A stretch of 9,210 nucleotides of DNA from JBGPHT01 sp041484525 (lineage in GTDB: Bacteria > Acidobacteriota > Terriglobia > Bryobacterales > Bryobacteraceae): assembly GCA_041484525.1 (NCBI GenBank), contig JBGPHT010000230.1, positions 1-9,210 on the forward strand, written 5' to 3'. The first letter of the stretch is position 1. Each line of letters starts with the position of its first letter. This document shows, piece by piece, positions 6,288 through 9,210 of this stretch. The position numbers were made by a program, and so were the translations under genes. A model generated the notes under the pieces. It made no database searches. It worked only from the letters and a program-made list of their open reading frames with translations, and was not told the DNA's origin.

Positions 6288-6955
6288 AAAGTGTCGCGGT
6301 TTTCGCAGTGCTGGCGCTGGCGGGCGGTCTCAACGCCCAGGTCGCCGGGCAGGCCAATTCAGGCTACAAGACGCCCGAGGCGCGCAAGTCCGTGGCGAAC
6401 GGGCTGGGTGCTCCCACGCGCGATGAAATCCAAAAGCCGGGCCCGTTGGTCCGGGCGATGCAAGTGAAGCCCGGGATGACGGTGGCGGATATCGGAACCG
6501 GCATCGGCTACATGCTCCCCTTCCTCAGCCGCGCCGTAGGTCCGGAAGGCAAGGTGATTGCGGAAGACATCTTCGACGACTTCCTGGCGTCGGCGAAACA
6601 ACGCGCCGCCGACCAGAAGCTGCCGAACGTCACGTTTGTGAAGGGTACGGACACGGATCCGAACCTGCCCGAGGGGGCCGTGGATCGAGTGGTGGCGCTC
6701 GACGCCTATCATCACTTCGACTATCCGGAGAAGATGCTGGCGGCAGTTCACAAGGCGCTCAAGCCGGATGGCAGACTGGTGGTAGTGGAGTATTACAAGC
6801 GCCCCGAAGCCATGCCGAACGGGCGCGCCATGACGCATATCCGCCTCGACATGCCGGATGTCATCAAGGAGATCGAGGCGAACCATTTCCATCTTGTCTC
6901 CGAAAGTGAAACCATCAAGAACAGCCAGTACATGCTGATTCTGGAGAAGAATTAG
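6284..6955 (+). CDS. Class I SAM-methyltransferase-fold protein with an apparent signal peptide
   Basis: A 223-residue protein. Residues ~1-19 (MKSVAVFAVLALAGGLNAQ) look like a Sec signal, cut after N-A. The body is a class I methyltransferase: motif I VADIGTGIGYMLPF with Asp69-Gly75, the ribose-binding acid at about Glu94, VVALDAYHHF at 136-145 (motif IV region), and ALKPDGRLVVVEYY at 158-171. The start ATG 6284 overlaps the hom stop (ATGA), so the signal-bearing start is the natural coupled one. A Met that would remove the leader is Met59, too late to be plausible. The substrate is unknown. Export of a SAM-dependent enzyme is odd because SAM is cytosolic. Either the leader anchors it with the body inside, or the domain binds something else. 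A similarly exported thiol protein follows 7 nt downstream. Confidence 0.8.
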   Translation: MKSVAVFAVLALAGGLNAQVAGQANSGYKTPEARKSVANGLGAPTRDEIQKPGPLVRAMQVKPGMTVADIGTGIGYMLPFLSRAVGPEGKVIAEDIFDDFLASAKQRAADQKLPNVTFVKGTDTDPNLPEGAVDRVVALDAYHHFDYPEKMLAAVHKALKPDGRLVVVEYYKRPEAMPNGRAMTHIRLDMPDVIKEIEANHFHLVSESETIKNSQYMLILEKN

Positions 6956-6962
6956 GTAATCC

Positions 6963-7724
6963 ATGAAAAAGTTTTTGCGATACGGGCAGTTTGTGGCGCT
7001 ACCACTGGCACTGCTGTTGCCGCTGAGCGCGCAGAATCCGAAGCCGGCGTCCGAAGGTATCACACGCCAACAGGCGGACGACATTTTGACCGAGCTGCGC
7101 CAGATCCGCCAGTTGCTGGAGAAGCAGCAGGCGAAGGATGGGGCGCCGAAGGGCGAGCAGTTCGCGAAGGTCAAGATCGCGGTGGGCGATGCGCCGCTAT
7201 TGGGCTCGAAGGATGCGCCGCTGACGATCGTCGAGTTCACCGACTACCAGTGCCCGTTCTGCCAGCAGTTCCACAACAATACCTTTCCCGAGTTGAAGAA
7301 GGCCTACATCGACACGGGCAAAGCGCGTTTCTACAGCCGCGATCTGCCGCTCGATTTCCATGCCAACGCCATGCGCGCCGCGCAGGCCGGACGCTGCGCC
7401 GCCGACCAGGGACAAGCGCAGTTCTGGAAGCTGCGCGACGTGATGGCTGCGAACCCCAACCGCCTCGAAATGGCCGACCTGATCGCCGACGCCACCGGCC
7501 TGAAGATGGACGTGGGCACGTTCAAGGCGTGCGTCGAGAGCGGCAAATACAAGAACGCCGTGCAGAGCGACTCGCTCGAAGCCATGCGCATCGGGGCTGA
7601 AGGCACGCCGTCGTTTGTGATCGGCCGCAGCACGCCGGATGGCGTGGATGGCGAGCTGTTGGTGGGAGCGCAGCCGTTCCCGGTGTTCGACCTGAAGCTG
7701 CGGCAGTTCGATGCGATCAAGTAA
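6963..7724 (+). CDS. Exported DsbA-family thioredoxin-fold protein
   Basis: A 253-residue protein. Residues 1-23 are a Sec signal (MKKFLRYGQF..LLPLSAQ). Residues ~33-56 form a helical, coiled-coil-like linker. The thioredoxin domain follows with active site Cys97-Pro-Phe-Cys100 and cis-Pro216 in GTPSF. A second Cys pair (Cys145 in AGRCAADQG, Cys190 in FKACVESG) is typical of the DsbA/BdbD-like 'thioredoxin_4' group. It likely oxidises or isomerises disulfides in exported proteins. It begins 7 nt after the methyltransferase stop with AGGT as ribosome site, so the two are co-transcribed with hom. Its stop is 6 bp from the stop of the convergent gene at 7731. No DsbB partner is visible in the window. 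Confidence 0.9.
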   Translation: MKKFLRYGQFVALPLALLLPLSAQNPKPASEGITRQQADDILTELRQIRQLLEKQQAKDGAPKGEQFAKVKIAVGDAPLLGSKDAPLTIVEFTDYQCPFCQQFHNNTFPELKKAYIDTGKARFYSRDLPLDFHANAMRAAQAGRCAADQGQAQFWKLRDVMAANPNRLEMADLIADATGLKMDVGTFKACVESGKYKNAVQSDSLEAMRIGAEGTPSFVIGRSTPDGVDGELLVGAQPFPVFDLKLRQFDAIK

Positions 7725-7730
7725 GGCGTT

Positions 7731-8240
7731 TCAGCGCGCGGCCAGGTCTTCCAGGAAAATCCGGCGCGCGCTGGTGTAGTCTTCTCCCAGCATCGGGCCC
7801 AGTTTGGCGAACTGCTCGGCAGTCGCGCGCTCTTCCTGAAACGTCATCTGCAGCGATTGCCATCCCAGGACGCAGCCTTCCACGACGTCCCCGCTATAGC
7901 GCTCCGCCTCATCGATCACACGATTCACCTTCTCCAGAATCCCCTCGGCGGCGCGCACGCGCTCCGCGGCTGCCTCGAGGATCTCCGGGTGCTGGGAAAG
8001 CTGCAGATACGGTCCGAACGCGCCGGTCAACGTGGTCCAGCGATCGAGCACGATGAGCGCGCCGTAGCGGTGCGTGTCGAGCGTCATCTCATGGGCGAAC
8101 GCCGACCCCTTGGACCGGCCTTCGAGCCGCCGCAGCGCGATCGCGGCTGCGTTTAACTCGCCCGAGAGCGAATCCACGAATGCCGCGACGCAGCCGAAGA
8201 ATTGCGGCTCCGTCAAACTGGTATATCGGGTGATGCGCAC
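7731..8240 (-). CDS. Unrecognised 169-residue helical protein
   Basis: Starts at GTG 8240 (MRITRYTSLTEPQFFGCVAA), 4 nt after the stop of the preceding gene. GAGG lies close upstream. The protein is almost entirely helical by pattern: long Ala/Leu/Glu stretches such as EILEAAAERVRAAEGILEKV (about residues 83-102), and aromatic patches (FGPYLQL, GWQSLQMTF). It has no signal peptide and no transmembrane segment, so it is probably cytoplasmic. I do not recognise a family. It is the last gene of the DUF350 set and may bind the membrane protein from the inside. A longer frame back to 8495 exists, but that part is the shadow of the 92-residue gene. Confidence 0.65.
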   Translation of the reverse strand: MRITRYTSLTEPQFFGCVAAFVDSLSGELNAAAIALRRLEGRSKGSAFAHEMTLDTHRYGALIVLDRWTTLTGAFGPYLQLSQHPEILEAAAERVRAAEGILEKVNRVIDEAERYSGDVVEGCVLGWQSLQMTFQEERATAEQFAKLGPMLGEDYTSARRIFLEDLAAR

Positions 8241-8244
8241 AGCC

Positions 8245-8523
8245 TCAGGCCATGTAATCGCCGAGCGCGCGCTCGACTTCCTGCGCATCCAGCCGCTCGC
8301 CGTTGTTGAGCCGGCCGAGAATCCCCTGGATGATTTCTTTGGCTTCGTCCTTGCCGAAATTCTTGATGAAGCCGTCGAAGAAATGCTCTCCGGCGAGCGC
8401 GTGATTGATCTCGGTTTCCTTGTTGTGGTCCTGCAGTTCGGTAAAGTAGACGACCCGGTATTTGCCGGTGTACTCCGTCTCGCGATAGATTTCAAACATC
8501 ACTTTATCGGACTCAAACAGCAT
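8245..8523 (-). CDS. Unrecognised 92-residue protein of the DUF350 set
   Basis: The product begins MLFESDKVMFEIYRETEY and ends LDAQEVERALGDYMA. The first half has beta-strand character (KYRVVYFTEL), and the second is helical and charged (FFDGFIKNFGKDEAKEIIQG). It has no signal or membrane segment. ATG 8523 follows the DUF350 stop by 32 nt. ATG 8499 (MFEIYRE) is an equally possible start, and neither has a clear Shine-Dalgarno. Codon use is strongly G/C-ending, which supports coding. The frame is also open back to 8763, but that part is out-of-frame over the DUF350 gene. I do not recognise the family. Confidence 0.65.
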   Translation of the reverse strand: MLFESDKVMFEIYRETEYTGKYRVVYFTELQDHNKETEINHALAGEHFFDGFIKNFGKDEAKEIIQGILGRLNNGERLDAQEVERALGDYMA

Positions 8524-8555
8524 AGTTTCTATAGTGGCACAACTTCGGTAGGATC

Positions 8556-8759
8556 TCAGTGCATGGTGGCCGCGATGATCCATGCGATGCCGAGCGCGAC
8601 GGCCCCGGCCAGGATGGCGGCGGCCACATTGCGCTCCTGCGCGATCTCCTTCCACAGATCGATCGGCCACAGTTTGGCCGCCAGCGAAAACGCGATCAGG
8701 AAGATGGCGATTCCCAGGCCGGTGAAGATCAGCGCATTGAGCAGGGGAATGTCGGTCAT
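8556..8759 (-). CDS. DUF350 small membrane protein
   Basis: A 67-residue protein with two transmembrane helices: residues ~8-29 (NALIFTGLGIAIFLIAFSLA) and ~44-65 (VAAAILAGAVALGIAWIIAA). Between them is the family's most conserved part, LWPIDLWKEIAQERNVA, with the D-LWKEI and (E/K)xN-(V/L)A residues. The protein has half the length of the duplicated YjfL-type members. The family's biochemical role is unknown; in Enterobacteria a DUF350 gene (yjfL) sits in an operon with a PspA-like protein, which suggests inner-membrane stress. It is the first gene of the minus-strand trio, and its promoter must lie in 8760-8835, back to back with the tRNA. Confidence 0.85.
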   Translation of the reverse strand: MTDIPLLNALIFTGLGIAIFLIAFSLAAKLWPIDLWKEIAQERNVAAAILAGAVALGIAWIIAATMH

Positions 8760-8818
8760 GCAACCATACTGTAGGCGGAATTGCCGGGCGGGGGCAACCC
8801 GCGAGGCCGCGGCGCTGC

Positions 8819-8824
8819 TAAAAT
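8819..8824 (+). promoter_or_regulatory. Likely -10 box of tRNA-Gly
   Basis: TAAAAT lies 11 nt before the mature 5' end of the tRNA and matches 5 of 6 consensus bases. No convincing -35 lies 16-18 nt upstream; that area is a G/C-rich inverted repeat (GCGGG / CCCGC, 8788-8802). Confidence 0.4.
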
Positions 8825-8835
8825 GGGAATGGTCA

Positions 8836-8910
8836 GCGGGAGTAACTCAGTGGTAGAGTCTCAGCCTTCCAAGCTGTTGGTCGCGGGTCCGATTCCCGTC
8901 TCCCGCTCCA
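8836..8910 (+). tRNA. tRNA-Gly (anticodon TCC)
   Basis: A 75-nt cloverleaf. The acceptor stem GCGGGAG / CTCCCGC is a perfect 7 bp, followed by T and an encoded CCA (8908-8910). D-stem ACTC / GAGT with G18-G19 in AGTGGTA. Anticodon loop CTTCCAA with TCC at 8868-8870, stem TCAGC / GCTGT with a T-T mismatch at its outer pair. T-stem GCGGG / CCCGT with one G-T pair. The T-loop reads TCCGATT, so position 55 is C rather than the near-universal T (pseudouridine). The anticodon arm closely resembles known tRNA-Gly(TCC). Confidence 0.93.
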
Positions 8911-8915
8911 CGTTT

Positions 8916-9210
8916 TCAACAACTTGCATACCGCCAGGTTGCGGCCGTTACTCCGTTAAGCCTACGGAGTGCCTCACGCTGACAGCCTGCGTTGACGTTT
9001 TCGAGCCACCAGGGACTCGATCCTCTTTGACCGCCTCGCGCTGTGCTGGCGGTCCGAAATGGGGTATCTGAAACCTGGATTATGCACACGGCGGGCCTTC
9101 CGAACGCCGGCCGCGCTTGGTTGATGTCATCCAGAATTGAGTAGGTCAGTTCAATTTCCGCTAGTCCATCGTCCTCCCGAGAATCCAGTCCCGCCAAGGC
9201 CCGCTCCGAA
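8916..9210 (-). CDS. Doubtful reading frame entering from the right edge
   Basis: A frame open from the edge to a stop at 8916-8918. The first ~40 codons (ERALAGLDSRED, LAEIELTYSILDDINQAR) look protein-like, acidic and helical. From about position 9070 down to the stop the sequence turns Arg/Ser/Trp-rich and irregular. It may be the true end of a gene that has lost its own stop, or chance. I recognise no family. Apart from this and the hairpins I see nothing in the 300 bp after the tRNA. Confidence 0.25.
   Translation of the reverse strand, partial: SERALAGLDSREDDGLAEIELTYSILDDINQARPAFGRPAVCIIQVSDTPFRTASTARGGQRGSSPWWLENVNAGCQREALRRLNGVTAATWRYASC
8950..8970. repeat. 7-bp perfect hairpin after the tRNA
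   Basis: ACTCCGT / ACGGAGT with a 7-nt loop, 40 nt past the tRNA end. It could stop or protect the transcript, but no T-run follows. A second, weaker inverted repeat (TCGAG / CTCGA) lies at 9001-9020. Confidence 0.4.

Noticed and set aside
8241..8495. N-terminal extension of the 169-aa protein
   Set aside because: The extension is Ser/Arg/Thr-rich nonsense, the shadow of the 92-aa gene in another frame.
8524..8763. N-terminal extension of the 92-aa protein across the DUF350 gene
   Set aside because: It is an Arg/His/Gly-rich out-of-frame reading of the DUF350 gene, which is recognisable in its own frame.
8781..9071. Plus-strand open frame spanning the tRNA
   Set aside because: It runs through the tRNA gene and has no coding signature.
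1..9210. CRISPR array, insertion sequence or transposase
   Set aside because: No short regularly spaced repeats, terminal inverted repeats or transposase motifs were seen; the only long repeat is the hom fragment pair.

Overview
The window is high-GC bacterial DNA with tightly packed, often 4-nt-overlapping genes. Several proteins carry Sec signals, and one is an outer-membrane barrel, so the organism is Gram-negative. The small periplasmic coiled-coil protein at 4576-4896 and the general style of the genes recall Acidobacteriota of the Solibacter/Bryobacter type. That placement is inferred from memory of the families, not from a search.

Region 1 (1-901) is a scrap heap of gene ends. It holds the last ~43 codons of a VapC-type PIN-domain toxin (+, 144-275). 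This is joined directly to a decayed copy of the 3' part of a homoserine dehydrogenase gene (-, 271-659), which is followed by the last ~35 codons of an unidentified gene (+, 664-771). The homoserine dehydrogenase fragment is a direct repeat of part of the intact gene 1.3 kb further on. It carries two frameshifting deletions and one 186-bp deletion between GGCGCG repeats. An outer-membrane beta-barrel gene (902-1537) lies between the fragment and the intact gene.

Region 2 (1534-4896, minus strand) is a compact five-gene operon. It reads, in transcription order: small exported coiled-coil protein; exported degenerate hydrolase with a PDZ domain; tag (3-methyladenine DNA glycosylase I); atl (alkyltransferase-like protein, active-site Cys replaced by Trp); and a short ACT-less homoserine dehydrogenase. 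All neighbours overlap. Tag and Atl form an alkylation-damage module: base excision for N3-alkyladenine and flagging of O6-alkylguanine for nucleotide excision repair.

Region 3 (4986-7724, plus strand) is divergent from region 2 across an 89-bp gap. It contains a second, full-length homoserine dehydrogenase with a C-terminal ACT domain, a SAM-methyltransferase-fold protein that carries an apparent Sec signal, and an exported DsbA/thioredoxin-fold protein with a CPFC active site.

Region 4 (7731-8759, minus strand) is a three-gene set: a DUF350 two-helix membrane protein, an unrecognised 92-residue protein and an unrecognised 169-residue helical protein. It converges on region 3 with only 6 bp between stops. 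Region 5 (8819-9210) has a tRNA-Gly(TCC) with an encoded CCA and a C at T-loop position 55, followed by ~300 bp with a hairpin and a doubtful reading frame that enters from the right edge.

The strongest points for a second look are the gene-tail mosaic with the homoserine dehydrogenase pseudogene, the two intact but different homoserine dehydrogenases in divergent operons, the exported methyltransferase next to a DsbA-like protein, the out-of-phase overlap at 4576-4625, and the DUF350 cassette.
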